From Sulfurimonas sp. (GTDB lineage: Bacteria > Campylobacterota > Campylobacteria > Campylobacterales > Sulfurimonadaceae): a DNA stretch of 64,000 nt. The stretch covers positions 35,428 to 99,427 of the forward strand of contig JAUZSC010000040.1 in the NCBI GenBank assembly GCA_030949825.1, read 5' to 3'. The notes under the pieces are model-generated. The model had not been told where the DNA came from and made no database searches. It worked only from the letters and a program-made list of their open reading frames with translations. How positions within the stretch are numbered: position 1 is the stretch's first letter; each line of letters starts with the position of its first letter. Shown piece after piece: positions 46,375 through 56,275 of this stretch. A program made the translations under genes and the position numbers.

Positions 46375-48393
46375 TAAGTTTCCAATCTGATCACTTGCTT
46401 CCTTACCGATTTTACCCTCAAGTTGTTTACTTATCTCTTTTGTTGCCTGACCTTGCATAAGAGACTTAGCATCTATCATGATCTTAGGTGCAGATTTATT
46501 TCCACTTAAAACAACTGTCAGTGGATTTTTGTCTGCAACAATTTCAATCTTAGAGTAAATAATATTCGTGTCAGAATTTATCTTTGTATTTACCGTTTTA
46601 ATCGATGAACGATTTGATTTTAAGTCAAAAGAAGCGAGTACAAGTTCTTTATTTATATCCGCACTTACATCACCTTTGAAGTTCTCTTTGTATAAATCAA
46701 TTTGAGCATACTGTTTCATCATAGTAAAGGCCATGTTTTTCTCAAAGCCACCATCTACGAGACTTCCTTGAAATTTTCCTTTCTTTTGTGCAACATTATA
46801 TGCAAGCTTTCCATTGAGTGCCGCTTTAAATACAGGAGGATATAAAAGCATCTTCATTGCATCTATTGTTTGAATAGATTTTAAATCAGCCGATAAATCA
46901 TCATTATGCATTTTAACATCCATAACTCCTCCAGCAACATTAGAGTGCATAGTAACTTCCGTATTATCATCTTTTTTCTTAAAGTCACCAGTTGCTTTAA
47001 AAGAGCCTTTTAAGTGTCTCTCTATTACAAAGTAAAGCTTATCAAGGTTTGGTATAGTCGTTGTATAATCACTAACGATTGAGCCATCTTTGAGGTTTAC
47101 GCGAGCTTGCTTTATATCTAGGTTTGCAAGTGAAGAATTTAACTGGACCTTAGTATCTACAATGTCTGCATCTAACTCAGTTACAGTAGAAAGCGTAAAT
47201 GTAGTTTTAGGCATTCTCGTTTTAAACTTTTGCATCTTGCTTATAAATTTTACATCAAGTAAACCATTTTTAATATTTGACTTCACAGTACCTTTGAGTT
47301 GTCCTGCTTCTAAATTACTCATAGCTATGTCTAAATCAAATATACCATCAGCGTAATGAGGTTGTTTAGCCATGTGAAGAACTTTCGCTAAGTGAAGATT
47401 TTTCATTTGTGCCTCAAGTGATGAAGCTTTGAAATCTTTTAGTATCGCGGTAAATGTAGTATCTGAAGATGCTAGGTCGCTAAAACCATTTACAGTCATT
47501 TTTTCTTTGCTACCTTTTACAGTACCATTTAGTTTAAATGCACCTCTAACATCAGCATTTGTAATTGGCTTTAATACTGCTAGTTCTGCAATATTTAAAG
47601 CGTATTTTATATCTACGTTTAAAGGAGCAGGAACAACTTTTCCATCAGATGTAACTTTTGCAAGATTAGAGTTGAGCACATAGGTATAATTAATATCATC
47701 ACCTTTTAAAACTGCATCAAGATTCATAGCAAAGTTTGTTTTTGGAATATTTAACTCGAGGTCTTTATTTAAAAGTTTTGTATTTAAGATACCATCTCGT
47801 GTTGCAAGAGATATATCCCCATCGAGTTCATGTACTTTAATATTTTTAAAATTAATGTCAACATCGAGTTTAGCTTTTGCATAAGCTTTTTGTCCACCTA
47901 ACTCTAAAAGTGATTCTAAATCAGCATTTTTTATCTTCGCAATTATAGATGTAGGATTTAAGTCAGTTAATTCTACATGATATGTTGTATCGCTGAGTCC
48001 TACATCACTTACTCCATCTATCTCCATGTAAGCAATATCTCCAACTGCAGTACCATTGGTTCTAAATGCCCCTAAAAGTTCTGTCTTAGTAAGCTTTGTC
48101 AAATTTTGTAATTTTTCTAATTTCACATTATATGCAGCATCAAATGCTTGTGAAAGTAAAGCATATGTACCTTTTGCATGAATAGTATTTTCAGCATCTA
48201 GCTCTAAAAATATTTCAAATTCACTTGTATTTAATGCAAATGTATTTAATTTCGTGTCTAATTCTGTTGCTTCATTGATTTTTTCTTCAATGATTGGCTT
48301 TAATATACTGTTACCACTTGGGGTAAAAGCAATAAAATACACGCCTCCTACTATAACAGCTAAAACCCCAACTAACCATGCTAATACTTTCAT
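46357..48393 (-). CDS. AsmA-like inner membrane protein
   Basis: A protein of 678 residues from ATG 48393, which has GGAG directly upstream; ATG 48408 would add five residues. One N-terminal TM helix (VLAWLVGVLAVIVGGVYFIAF) leads to a long beta-rich periplasmic part with repeated units (GAFRTNGTAVGDIAYMEI, GAFKLNGTVKGSKEKMTV, GSFKATGDFKKKDDNTEV). This is the AsmA/TamB type of bridge thought to move lipids between membranes. Function here is inferred from architecture only. Confidence 0.65.
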   Translation of the reverse strand: MKVLAWLVGVLAVIVGGVYFIAFTPSGNSILKPIIEEKINEATELDTKLNTFALNTSEFEIFLELDAENTIHAKGTYALLSQAFDAAYNVKLEKLQNLTKLTKTELLGAFRTNGTAVGDIAYMEIDGVSDVGLSDTTYHVELTDLNPTSIIAKIKNADLESLLELGGQKAYAKAKLDVDINFKNIKVHELDGDISLATRDGILNTKLLNKDLELNIPKTNFAMNLDAVLKGDDINYTYVLNSNLAKVTSDGKVVPAPLNVDIKYALNIAELAVLKPITNADVRGAFKLNGTVKGSKEKMTVNGFSDLASSDTTFTAILKDFKASSLEAQMKNLHLAKVLHMAKQPHYADGIFDLDIAMSNLEAGQLKGTVKSNIKNGLLDVKFISKMQKFKTRMPKTTFTLSTVTELDADIVDTKVQLNSSLANLDIKQARVNLKDGSIVSDYTTTIPNLDKLYFVIERHLKGSFKATGDFKKKDDNTEVTMHSNVAGGVMDVKMHNDDLSADLKSIQTIDAMKMLLYPPVFKAALNGKLAYNVAQKKGKFQGSLVDGGFEKNMAFTMMKQYAQIDLYKENFKGDVSADINKELVLASFDLKSNRSSIKTVNTKINSDTNIIYSKIEIVADKNPLTVVLSGNKSAPKIMIDAKSLMQGQATKEISKQLEGKIGKEASDQIGNLLKGFF

Positions 48394-48476
48394 TCTTTCT
48401 CCATTCATATTAATTGTATTTATAATACCTTTTTTAAATTAATACTCAAAAAATAGACTTGACTCTATAAGACTAA

Positions 48477-48497
48477 AGTTAATTATGCAAATTAACT
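48477..48497. promoter_or_regulatory. inverted repeat upstream of the grpE promoter
   Basis: AGTTAATT and AATTAACT form a perfect 8-bp repeat around ATGCA, ending ten bases before the -35 box. It is not a CIRCE element. Confidence 0.4.
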
Positions 48498-48507
48498 AAA
48501 GTATGAC

Positions 48508-48536
48508 TTGACATTGTTACACTCAATATGTATAAT
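48508..48536 (+). promoter_or_regulatory. consensus sigma-70 promoter of grpE-dnaK
   Basis: TTGACA at 48508-48513 and TATAAT at 48531-48536 with exactly 17 bases between: both boxes perfect, rare in this phylum where -35 boxes are usually weak. Confidence 0.85.
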
Positions 48537-48573
48537 ACGCTCATAACTTGATAAAAGGAGTAAACAAACAACT

Positions 48574-49125
48574 ATGTCAAAAGAAGAAACAGAGACTGAG
48601 CCTCAAGAAATTCAAGAGGAAACAGAAGTTATAAACGAAGAAGCAGAGGCGGAAGCTGAAGCTGTAGAAAATGAGTTTGATCTTTTACAGAATGAACTTG
48701 CAGCGCTTAAAGATAAGTACGCAAGAGTTCACGCTGACTTTGATAACATCAAAAAAAGATTAGAAAGAGAAAAATATACAGCTGTTGAGTACGCAAATGA
48801 AAAATTTGCAAAAGATATGATTCCTGTTTTAGATGCACTCGATGGTGCAATGAAATCAGTTGAAGGAGAAGCAGATAAGGCTGAACTTTTTGACAAGCTA
48901 AAAGAGGGAATTGAGCTTACGCATAAGTCATTTCTTACGCAACTTGAAAAACATGGTGTAACATTAGTAAGCCATGATGAACCTTTTGATCCAAATATTC
49001 ACAACGCGATTCAAACAATGGATAGCGAAGAAGTTGAATCAGGTCAAATAGTTCAAACTTTTCAAACTGGATATAAATATAAAAGCAGACCACTGCGTGA
49101 AGCAATGGTAATCGTAGCGAATTAG
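48574..49125 (+). CDS. grpE: nucleotide exchange factor GrpE
   Basis: Releases ADP from DnaK in the heat-shock chaperone cycle. 183 residues: an acidic N-terminus rich in Glu, a long coiled coil with KYARVHADFDNIKKRLEREK, and a C-terminal beta wing with GVTLVSHDEPFDPNIHNAIQ and YKSRPLREAMVIVAN. Preceded by a consensus promoter and AAAGGAG; followed by dnaK. The repressor hrcA, often first in this operon, is not present. Confidence 0.95.
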   Translation: MSKEETETEPQEIQEETEVINEEAEAEAEAVENEFDLLQNELAALKDKYARVHADFDNIKKRLEREKYTAVEYANEKFAKDMIPVLDALDGAMKSVEGEADKAELFDKLKEGIELTHKSFLTQLEKHGVTLVSHDEPFDPNIHNAIQTMDSEEVESGQIVQTFQTGYKYKSRPLREAMVIVAN

Positions 49126-49210
49126 ATTCGTAAAATAAAACAAATAAAAGTCGTGACAAAAGGGAATAAAAAGGTTCCCTTAAATTTTGAAAAAATTAAA
49201 GGAAGATAAT

Positions 49211-51097
49211 ATGAGCAAAGTAATCGGAATAGATTTAGGAACAACAAATTCATGTGTAGCAGTTTATGAGGGTGGTGAAGCGAAAATCATCCCTAATGCT
49301 GAAGGTAAAAACACAACTCCATCAGTTGTAGCATTTACAGATAAAGGTGATGTGCTAGTAGGAGATCCTGCAAAGCGTCAAGCAATCACAAACCCTGAGA
49401 AAACAATTTCTTCTATTAAAAGAATTATGGGTCTTATGATGAATGAAGAGAATGCAAAACAAGCGCATGATAAAGTAACGTATAACATAGTAGACAAAGA
49501 TGGTGCAGCGTGTGTTGATGTAGCTGGAAAAATATATACTCCACAAGAGATTTCTGCAAAGATTCTTACTAAACTAAAAGAAGATGCTGAAGCTTATGTT
49601 GGTTCAGCAATCACAGATGCTGTTATTACTGTTCCTGCGTATTTTAATGATGCACAAAGAAAAGCTACTAAAGATGCTGGTACTATTGCTGGTCTTAATG
49701 TTTTAAGAATTATCAACGAACCAACTGCATCTGCACTTGCTTATGGTCTTGACTCTAAAACTGAAGAAAATGTACTTGTTTATGACCTTGGTGGTGGTAC
49801 TTTTGATGTTACAACTCTTGAAATTTCAGATGGTACATTTGAAGTTCTTTCAACTGATGGTAATGCATTTTTAGGTGGTGATGACTTTGACAATAAAATC
49901 GTTGACTTTTTAAATACTGAGTTTAAAGCATCACACGGAATTGAACTTAAAAATGACAAAATGGCACTTCAACGTTTAAAAGATTCTGCTGAAACTGCTA
50001 AAAAAGAGTTAAGTTCAGCTACTGAGACTGAAATTAACTTACCATTTATTACTATGACAGAAGCTGGACCACAGCATTTAGTTATCAAACTTACGCGTGC
50101 TAAATTTGAAGGTATGATTTCTGATTTAATCGAAGAAACTATCGAGCATATCAAAGTTGCTATGAAAGAATCTGATTTAGAAAACAATGAAATCAAAGAA
50201 ATAATCATGGTTGGTGGATCTACTCGTGTTCCTATGGCTCAAGAAGCTGTTTCTAAATATTTCGGCGGTAAAGACTTAAACAGAAGCGTTAACCCTGATG
50301 AAGTTGTAGCTGCAGGTGCTGCTATTCAAGGTGGTGTTTTACGCGGAGATGTTAAAGATGTATTACTTCTTGATGTTACACCTCTTTCACTTGGAATCGA
50401 GACACTTGGTGGAGTTATGACTAAGATTATTGAAAAAGGAACTACGATTCCTGTTAAAAAATCTCAAGTTTTCTCAACTGCTGAAGACAATCAACCAGCT
50501 GTTTCTATCAGTGTTGGTCAAGGTGAGCGTGAGTTTGCTAAAGACAACAAGTCTCTTGGTCTTTTTGAGCTTGGTGATATTCCAGCGGCACCTCGTGGTG
50601 TTCCACAAATCGAAGTAACTTTTGACATCGATGCAAATGGTATATTAACTGTTTCTTCAACTGATAAAGCTACTGGTAAATCGCAATCAATCACAATCTC
50701 TGGATCATCTGGATTGAGTGAAGAAGAGATTAACAAAATGGTTCAGGATGCAGAAGAAAACAAAGCTGCTGATGAAGAAAGAAAATCACTTGTTGATTTA
50801 CGAAACCAAGCAGATGCCCTTATCGCTCAAACTGAAAAATCTGTTGAAGAAATGGGTGATAAACTAGAAGCTGAAGAAAAAGCTAAAATCGAAGCTGCTG
50901 CTACTGATTTAAAAGATACTTTAAAAGATGAAACTGCTACAAAAGAGATTATCGAAGAAAAAGTAAAAGTACTAACAGAAGCTGCACATAAAATGGCTGA
51001 AGAGATGTACAAACAAAAAGAAAACCCAGAAGCTGCTGAGGCAGACGCTAAGAAAAAGAAAGATAACGAAGATGTTATCGATGCTGAGATAGAGTAG
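49211..51097 (+). CDS. dnaK: chaperone DnaK (Hsp70)
   Basis: ATP-dependent Hsp70 chaperone. ATG 49211 is preferred over TTG 49187 because AAAGGAAG precedes it and the protein then begins [15 protein letters not shown]. The ATPase domain has [12 protein letters not shown] and VGGSTRVPM; the substrate domain begins after [14 protein letters not shown]; the lid ends in an acidic tail [11 protein letters not shown]. 628 residues, normal. dnaJ is not adjacent. Confidence 0.98.
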   Translation: MSKVIGIDLGTTNSCVAVYEGGEAKIIPNAEGKNTTPSVVAFTDKGDVLVGDPAKRQAITNPEKTISSIKRIMGLMMNEENAKQAHDKVTYNIVDKDGAACVDVAGKIYTPQEISAKILTKLKEDAEAYVGSAITDAVITVPAYFNDAQRKATKDAGTIAGLNVLRIINEPTASALAYGLDSKTEENVLVYDLGGGTFDVTTLEISDGTFEVLSTDGNAFLGGDDFDNKIVDFLNTEFKASHGIELKNDKMALQRLKDSAETAKKELSSATETEINLPFITMTEAGPQHLVIKLTRAKFEGMISDLIEETIEHIKVAMKESDLENNEIKEIIMVGGSTRVPMAQEAVSKYFGGKDLNRSVNPDEVVAAGAAIQGGVLRGDVKDVLLLDVTPLSLGIETLGGVMTKIIEKGTTIPVKKSQVFSTAEDNQPAVSISVGQGEREFAKDNKSLGLFELGDIPAAPRGVPQIEVTFDIDANGILTVSSTDKATGKSQSITISGSSGLSEEEINKMVQDAEENKAADEERKSLVDLRNQADALIAQTEKSVEEMGDKLEAEEKAKIEAAATDLKDTLKDETATKEIIEEKVKVLTEAAHKMAEEMYKQKENPEAAEADAKKKKDNEDVIDAEIE

Positions 51098-51115
51098 TTA
51101 TACTCTTCCTTAGCA

Positions 51116-51148
51116 TTTATAAATAGAGCTTTAACCTCTATTTATAAA
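51116..51148 (+). terminator. hairpin after dnaK
   Basis: A perfect 13-bp stem, TTTATAAATAGAG with its complement, around CTTTAAC, 18 bases after the dnaK stop. The T run after it is poor, but the stem is strong. Confidence 0.65.
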
Positions 51149-51219
51149 AATTCCTCCCCTTCTCGCTCTTTAAAATATTTTACTATAATACATGTAACTT
51201 AACAACTGAGGTCTCATCC

Positions 51220-51717
51220 ATGACAAATAAAGTCAAACATTATATAAAAGAAATTTTAGTCTTTGCTTTAGTAATAATTATCTTTGCAAATGCAATGAGT
51301 CTCTATAAAAGTCTAGATTTAAGCAAAGAACCACTTCCACTAACTAATATAAGCCTACTCAACAACAATAAATATATAATAAGCAACTCAGAACCCACCC
51401 TAGTACATTTTTGGGCTATATGGTGTCCTACATGCAAAGTAGAGGCATCTAATATTCAAAGCATTTCAGAAAATTATAATGTACTAACAATAGCCGTAAA
51501 ATCAGGAACAAATGAAGATATACAGAAATGGCTAAAAGAAAATGATTATAATTTTAATGTAGTCAATGATAAAAATGGACTACTATCTTCAAACTTTAAA
51601 ATTGGAGCATTTCCAACAACATTTATCTACGATAAAAACAAAAACTTAGTCTTTTCAGATGTAGGTTACACAAGTACATGGGGATTAATGTTAAGAATGT
51701 GGTGGGCATCACTATAA
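51220..51717 (+). CDS. membrane-anchored thioredoxin-like protein (TlpA/ScsD type)
   Basis: A 165-residue periplasmic protein held by an N-terminal TM helix (EILVFALVIIIFANAMSLY). The thioredoxin fold has FWAIWCPTCKVEA with a C-P-T-C redox site and the cis-Pro loop IGAFPTTFIYD. TlpA/ScsD-type proteins reduce or form disulfides in exported proteins or cytochromes. No heme-maturation genes are nearby, so the partner is unknown. It precedes the palindromic repeat and the molybdoenzyme operon, which is convergent. Confidence 0.8.
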   Translation: MTNKVKHYIKEILVFALVIIIFANAMSLYKSLDLSKEPLPLTNISLLNNNKYIISNSEPTLVHFWAIWCPTCKVEASNIQSISENYNVLTIAVKSGTNEDIQKWLKENDYNFNVVNDKNGLLSSNFKIGAFPTTFIYDKNKNLVFSDVGYTSTWGLMLRMWWASL

Positions 51718-51777
51718 TAAAAATATTTCAGATAAATAAAATAATAGTTTCGTTAATAAAATTTAGAGAGTAATGTT

Positions 51778-51893
51778 AGTTCAAGGCGCATAGTGAGGAA
51801 GTGCACTTTTGTGCATGACGAGCGTAGCAACGCAGATCTAGGCTAAAGCCTGACACAGCATTTCACTAAATGAAATGTCGTGCGAGCGTTGCT
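51778..51893. repeat. intergenic palindromic repeat element
   Basis: A GC-richer stretch between two convergent genes. It holds a hairpin TGCAC-TTT-TGTGCA-like near 51801, GGCT-AA-AGCC at 51841, CATTTCA-CTAAA-TGAAATG at 51859-51877, and outer arms AGCAACGC (51826-51833) and GCGTTGCT (51886-51893). This nested symmetry looks like a REP-type or transcription-ending element. Confidence 0.55.
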
Positions 51894-51903
51894 ATCTAAA
51901 CTT

Positions 51904-54900
51904 TTACTTTTTGATTGTTACTCGGTATGCCTTACTTGATAGTGGCACCCATGGTCGTTTAATATGTTGAGGACGACGCTTCGTAGAATTTTCATCCAAT
52001 CCACGTGTTAAATCATCTCTCCAACCTTGATAGATTTTAAAGTTGTTATCATAATTAACATAGATATCACCAATTTTATCACCCTCTTGCGCAGGCTCAA
52101 GGATAACTTTTTGGTGCCAACAATGCATACCAGATATTGGATCGGGATGCGCTGCAGCAACAGCATTTTGCCATGAACCACTGAGTCCATCCCACCAGAT
52201 ATTTCCAGAATCTCTATTGTATTCAGCAAATCTGTCTGCATGGAAAGGTTTAATACCCTCTACATAGGTAAGTTTACCAACTTTACCATCCATCTGAAGC
52301 TCAGCAGTTGGAACACCATAACTGTTCATACCAGAAGTACCATCATAATCTTCAATTTTGATTTGTCCAGCTTCACTACCTGCATTTGCAGGTGAATGTG
52401 CCATGAATTTAGGATCGTTCATATCTCTCTTAATTGGCTGAGAATCAACCTTACCATCTGTAACACCATTAGGAATAGTAACTGAGTTAGTTAACTTCCA
52501 TCTACCACCATGGTGAGAACATGCCAATGTTCCAGGAAGAATACCCTCTGTTGGTACAGCCATAGCTACGAAATAACCAGATTCAAGACCATTTCCATTT
52601 GCATCTTTTACAACAGTATCTACGATTCTAACACGAATCGCATCACCGCGTTTAAAACCTTGACGCGCAGCATCTGGAGTTGAAATCCAAATAGGGTCAT
52701 GATTTTGAGAAATTTCCATAAGGTGCTTGCTATTTGCAGAACGAGTATGGATATTATAAGGAAGACGGAACACTGTGTTAAGCGCATACGAATCTTTCTC
52801 TGTCATATACATGTGATTTACATGTGATGTAATATGAACCATTTTCTCTTTTTCTTCTTGGTTTCTTGGGTAAATTGGAACAGCATATTCTGGCCATTTC
52901 CAATCATCAGCTAACCATTCACAGAAGAAGTCAAGTTTTTTATCGAGGGTTGCAAAACCTTCCATAATCTCACCATCTATCTCAATAGCTACTGGTTTTT
53001 TATCGTCTTTATATTTACCATCACCATGATGATCGTGTGCATAGATAACACCCGTTGTTGCATCTTTAGTTAAATCTTCTTTTGCATATTTATGACCATG
53101 AGAAATAAGATCTTCTCCATCAAATTTAACTTTTCTTTCTTGTGGAGAATAAATTTTGTTTTCTTCCATCCATGCACCATGATCTCTCATGTATTCATAA
53201 ACAGGGAATTCAGAATCTTTGTATCTCTCATCTGCAGTTGCAGTTTTCTTCAAGTTCGGCAAGTTGTCACCAAATGCTGCATCATACCACTCAGCAATAG
53301 TTACTGGAGTACCAGGAGTCTTTTTAGACTCCCACATAGAATGAACAGTTTTAGTTTTTGCTTCGTCAAGATATAAATCGCCCTTAGGATCAATATAGTT
53401 AACACACATATCAAACCAGAACTCATTTTCTTCCCAAACTTCACCAAGACCCGCTTTAATGTGAGCTTCAAGTGTAGCACGAGCTGGATTCTTAGGTTTC
53501 CATCCCATTTTTTCTAAAGCAACACGCATAACTGGTTGACGGAACGATGTCCATCTTGCAGGCATAGTAGCTTCAGAATGCTGATCATGTCTCTCACCGG
53601 CTAAACCAACAGGTAAAATATAATCTACATACCAGTTAGTCTCAGACCATGTTGGAGACAAGTTAAATGTTAGCTCCATTTTAGTTTCATCTTTGATAGT
53701 TTCAATCCATCTAAAACCATCAGGATTAATCCAAACAGGATTGTACATACGAGGAATCCAAACAGAAAGCTTTTTAGGAACATTAAGTCCTTTCGCTATC
53801 CACTTATCTTGCCACTCTGTATCCGCAAGTAAGTGTGGAAGTAAAAATGACATTTCATATGATGACATTGGCCATTCTGGTGGAAATGAAAGCTCATTGT
53901 ATACATCAATTTTAGGTACATTTGCACCACGCTTACCTTGACCAACAGTAGCAGAACCACCTTTACCAGCAACAGAAATAACATGCCAGTGGTGGAAGAA
54001 TGTTCCACCCTCAGGTCCGATTGCTCCACGAAGACCAAGCATAAGGAAACCTGTTCTACCCGAAGTCCAACCACCACGATTTCCAGCAGCAGCTGCACGC
54101 CAAAAGTAAGAAGAGATTGCTGTATCAGCCCATATAACCATATCGTATAGTTTTTCTAGTTTATATGCAGGAACATGTGTTTCTTTAACAGCGTACTCAA
54201 GTGTATAAGGATTATAAAGATCTTTAAGCATATTCATATAAGCATCAAAAGTTTTTTCTTTTGGAACCTCAGAAATATAACCTTGTTTAACCATATACTT
54301 CAAATAGTCAGTATTGTTTAACATAACTTCCCAGTTGAACCATTTTCTTACAAATGTTTCATTTACCTTACCTTCATTTAACATACGTTGAACTAGGTAT
54401 AAGTAAATTGCAGCTTCAGTACCAGGCCATGCAGCAATCCAAAGGTCTGCCATACCAGCAGAGTTAGACATACGAGGATCCATAACTACAAGTTTAGCAC
54501 CCTTCGCTCTTGCATCTGCGATATGTCCAGCAGCTTGTTGAAAATAGTGACCAGCATCCGCAGCATGAGACGAGTTAAGAAAGATTAACTTAGAGTTAGC
54601 CCAATCTGGTGAAGATCTATCATCATTTGACCATTGGATTGTCGGAGTACGACCACCAGATGAACAAATATTTGTATGTGAGTTGAAACAATCTTGACCA
54701 AGAGTGTGCCATACTTTACCAGTAAAACCATTCTCATTTGGACGACCAACATGGAACATACATGATTTTTTAGATAACTCATCGCCATCTTTCATTGCTT
54801 CATGCATCTTATTACCGATGGTAGTCATTGCTTCGTCCCATGTAGTACGAATCCATTTACCTTCACCACGAGCAGAACCTGGAGCTCTTTTTAATGGAAA

Positions 54901-55359
54901 CGCTATGCGATCTGGATCATACATTTGAGATTGTGTAGCATAACCTTTTGCGCAGTTTCGTCCACGAGAACCTGTATGAAGTGGATTACCCATATACTTT
55001 TTAACTGTAAAAGTTTTCTTGTCAATCCAAGCTGTTAAACCACAAGAAGCTTCACAGTTAGAACATGCAGTTGGAACAATCATATAATCATTCACTTCAA
55101 TTCCATCAGGATTGTCTTCACTTCTTACACCATGACGATCTATACCACCACGATTCCAATCCGCACCATCTAACTCTTTAAAGTCATCCCATTGATCCAT
55201 TGGAGGATAAAAAGATAAACTATCTGGAGTATTTGTAAATTTGCTTTGTGTTACAGATTCTGCCATAGCATCTGCTGTAAATACACCCTTAGCAATAGCG
55301 GCACCTGCAACTGTAAATGCAGCACCTTTTAAAAATGTTCTTCTACTTTGTAAATACAT
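51904..55359 (-). CDS. periplasmic molybdopterin oxidoreductase, catalytic subunit (Psr/Phs-like)
   Basis: A 1151-residue DMSO-reductase family enzyme. A twin-arginine signal (SRRTFLKG) exports it folded. The 4Fe-4S site is Cys99, Cys102, Cys106 and Cys136 (TACSNCEASCG, GRNCAKG); the likely Mo ligand is Cys232 in NICSSGGR, as in polysulfide or thiosulfate reductases and periplasmic nitrate reductases. It is much longer than PsrA/PhsA (about 760), so the substrate is not certain; a sulfur compound is likely given the NrfD partner and the lineage. Last gene of a B-C-A operon. Confidence 0.85.
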   Translation of the reverse strand: MYLQSRRTFLKGAAFTVAGAAIAKGVFTADAMAESVTQSKFTNTPDSLSFYPPMDQWDDFKELDGADWNRGGIDRHGVRSEDNPDGIEVNDYMIVPTACSNCEASCGLTAWIDKKTFTVKKYMGNPLHTGSRGRNCAKGYATQSQMYDPDRIAFPLKRAPGSARGEGKWIRTTWDEAMTTIGNKMHEAMKDGDELSKKSCMFHVGRPNENGFTGKVWHTLGQDCFNSHTNICSSGGRTPTIQWSNDDRSSPDWANSKLIFLNSSHAADAGHYFQQAAGHIADARAKGAKLVVMDPRMSNSAGMADLWIAAWPGTEAAIYLYLVQRMLNEGKVNETFVRKWFNWEVMLNNTDYLKYMVKQGYISEVPKEKTFDAYMNMLKDLYNPYTLEYAVKETHVPAYKLEKLYDMVIWADTAISSYFWRAAAAGNRGGWTSGRTGFLMLGLRGAIGPEGGTFFHHWHVISVAGKGGSATVGQGKRGANVPKIDVYNELSFPPEWPMSSYEMSFLLPHLLADTEWQDKWIAKGLNVPKKLSVWIPRMYNPVWINPDGFRWIETIKDETKMELTFNLSPTWSETNWYVDYILPVGLAGERHDQHSEATMPARWTSFRQPVMRVALEKMGWKPKNPARATLEAHIKAGLGEVWEENEFWFDMCVNYIDPKGDLYLDEAKTKTVHSMWESKKTPGTPVTIAEWYDAAFGDNLPNLKKTATADERYKDSEFPVYEYMRDHGAWMEENKIYSPQERKVKFDGEDLISHGHKYAKEDLTKDATTGVIYAHDHHGDGKYKDDKKPVAIEIDGEIMEGFATLDKKLDFFCEWLADDWKWPEYAVPIYPRNQEEKEKMVHITSHVNHMYMTEKDSYALNTVFRLPYNIHTRSANSKHLMEISQNHDPIWISTPDAARQGFKRGDAIRVRIVDTVVKDANGNGLESGYFVAMAVPTEGILPGTLACSHHGGRWKLTNSVTIPNGVTDGKVDSQPIKRDMNDPKFMAHSPANAGSEAGQIKIEDYDGTSGMNSYGVPTAELQMDGKVGKLTYVEGIKPFHADRFAEYNRDSGNIWWDGLSGSWQNAVAAAHPDPISGMHCWHQKVILEPAQEGDKIGDIYVNYDNNFKIYQGWRDDLTRGLDENSTKRRPQHIKRPWVPLSSKAYRVTIKK

Positions 55360-55372
55360 TAAATATATCTCC

Positions 55373-56275
55373 TTAACTCATTGGTAGTAATTGTGGAATC
55401 ATTAGCCAAACATGTTTAACTATGAATAGACCCACTAATGCTAATATTGCTGCAAGTTTTAAAATACTTTCACTTTTACTTGCACGACTCAACACGATAA
55501 GAAACATTGGTAATAGATATGTCATCCATTGACCTAACCAGAACATAACTGTATATTCTCCGTCGCCTTTAATGTACTGTAAAATTGCTGCTAATTCTTC
55601 TGCTTTTCCTGGTCCAAAAATATACTCAGACATATAAACAATAAATGCCATTAATGCACTTAAGCCTAAAATTACGCCTAAAGATTTTTTTGCTTCGTAT
55701 GTAAGTTTATTTCCACCAAGTAAAATCATCGATGCTGAGCCTGCAAGTGTTGCTGCTAAAATCATTTGTATTGATTCTGCTGGCATTTGCCATAACTCTC
55801 GGGCCGTACACTGAGACAGAAGTGCCGCAGTATAAAGAGTAACCGGAATTGCTAAAATAGTTGTCCACAATAGTACTTTATCAAAAGTCTCATCTTTCTT
55901 TGTATATCCTAAAAACACAAGAAGTGTTAAAAGACCCAAGAACGCTGAAGCCATAAATGAACCCCATGTAATTGCAGAAGACCAATGAGGATAAAAGAAT
56001 ATATGCCACATTCTAAATGGTTGGTGTAAGTCAGCAAGTGTAAATAAAAGAAAAACATTAATAGATATAAATGCAAGTGCTGCCGTCATAAATCTTAAAT
56101 TTTTTCCTGATTCTGGATGTGTTCTTAAAAGATAAAACAGCATGAAGATAACACCTGTACCAATACTTTTTGCCCACATATTAACTGTAACTAACCAAGG
56201 CCAAACAATACCTGGAAGTGCTACATCTAATGTTACTACAGCTTGTGTAGCTGCTAATATTTCATGTGTTGCCAT
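55373..56275 (-). CDS. NrfD/PsrC-type membrane subunit
   Basis: A 300-residue integral membrane protein with eight or so helices, matching the NrfD/PsrC family that exchanges electrons with quinones. Segments such as WAKSIGTGVIFMLFYLLRT, PFRMWHIFFYPHWSSAITWG and LLGGNKLTYE are typical. It links the iron-sulfur and molybdenum subunits to the quinone pool. Its start overlaps the ferredoxin subunit stop by one base; 13 bases separate it from the catalytic subunit. Confidence 0.88.
   Translation of the reverse strand: MATHEILAATQAVVTLDVALPGIVWPWLVTVNMWAKSIGTGVIFMLFYLLRTHPESGKNLRFMTAALAFISINVFLLFTLADLHQPFRMWHIFFYPHWSSAITWGSFMASAFLGLLTLLVFLGYTKKDETFDKVLLWTTILAIPVTLYTAALLSQCTARELWQMPAESIQMILAATLAGSASMILLGGNKLTYEAKKSLGVILGLSALMAFIVYMSEYIFGPGKAEELAAILQYIKGDGEYTVMFWLGQWMTYLLPMFLIVLSRASKSESILKLAAILALVGLFIVKHVWLMIPQLLPMS

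Noticed and set aside
48409..48573. CIRCE element upstream of grpE
   Set aside because: The palindrome there is AGTTAATT-N5-AATTAACT, not TTAGCACTC-N9-GAGTGCTAA.
53796..54098. Open frames inside the molybdoenzyme gene on either strand
   Set aside because: They are phase shadows of a long, well-supported gene.
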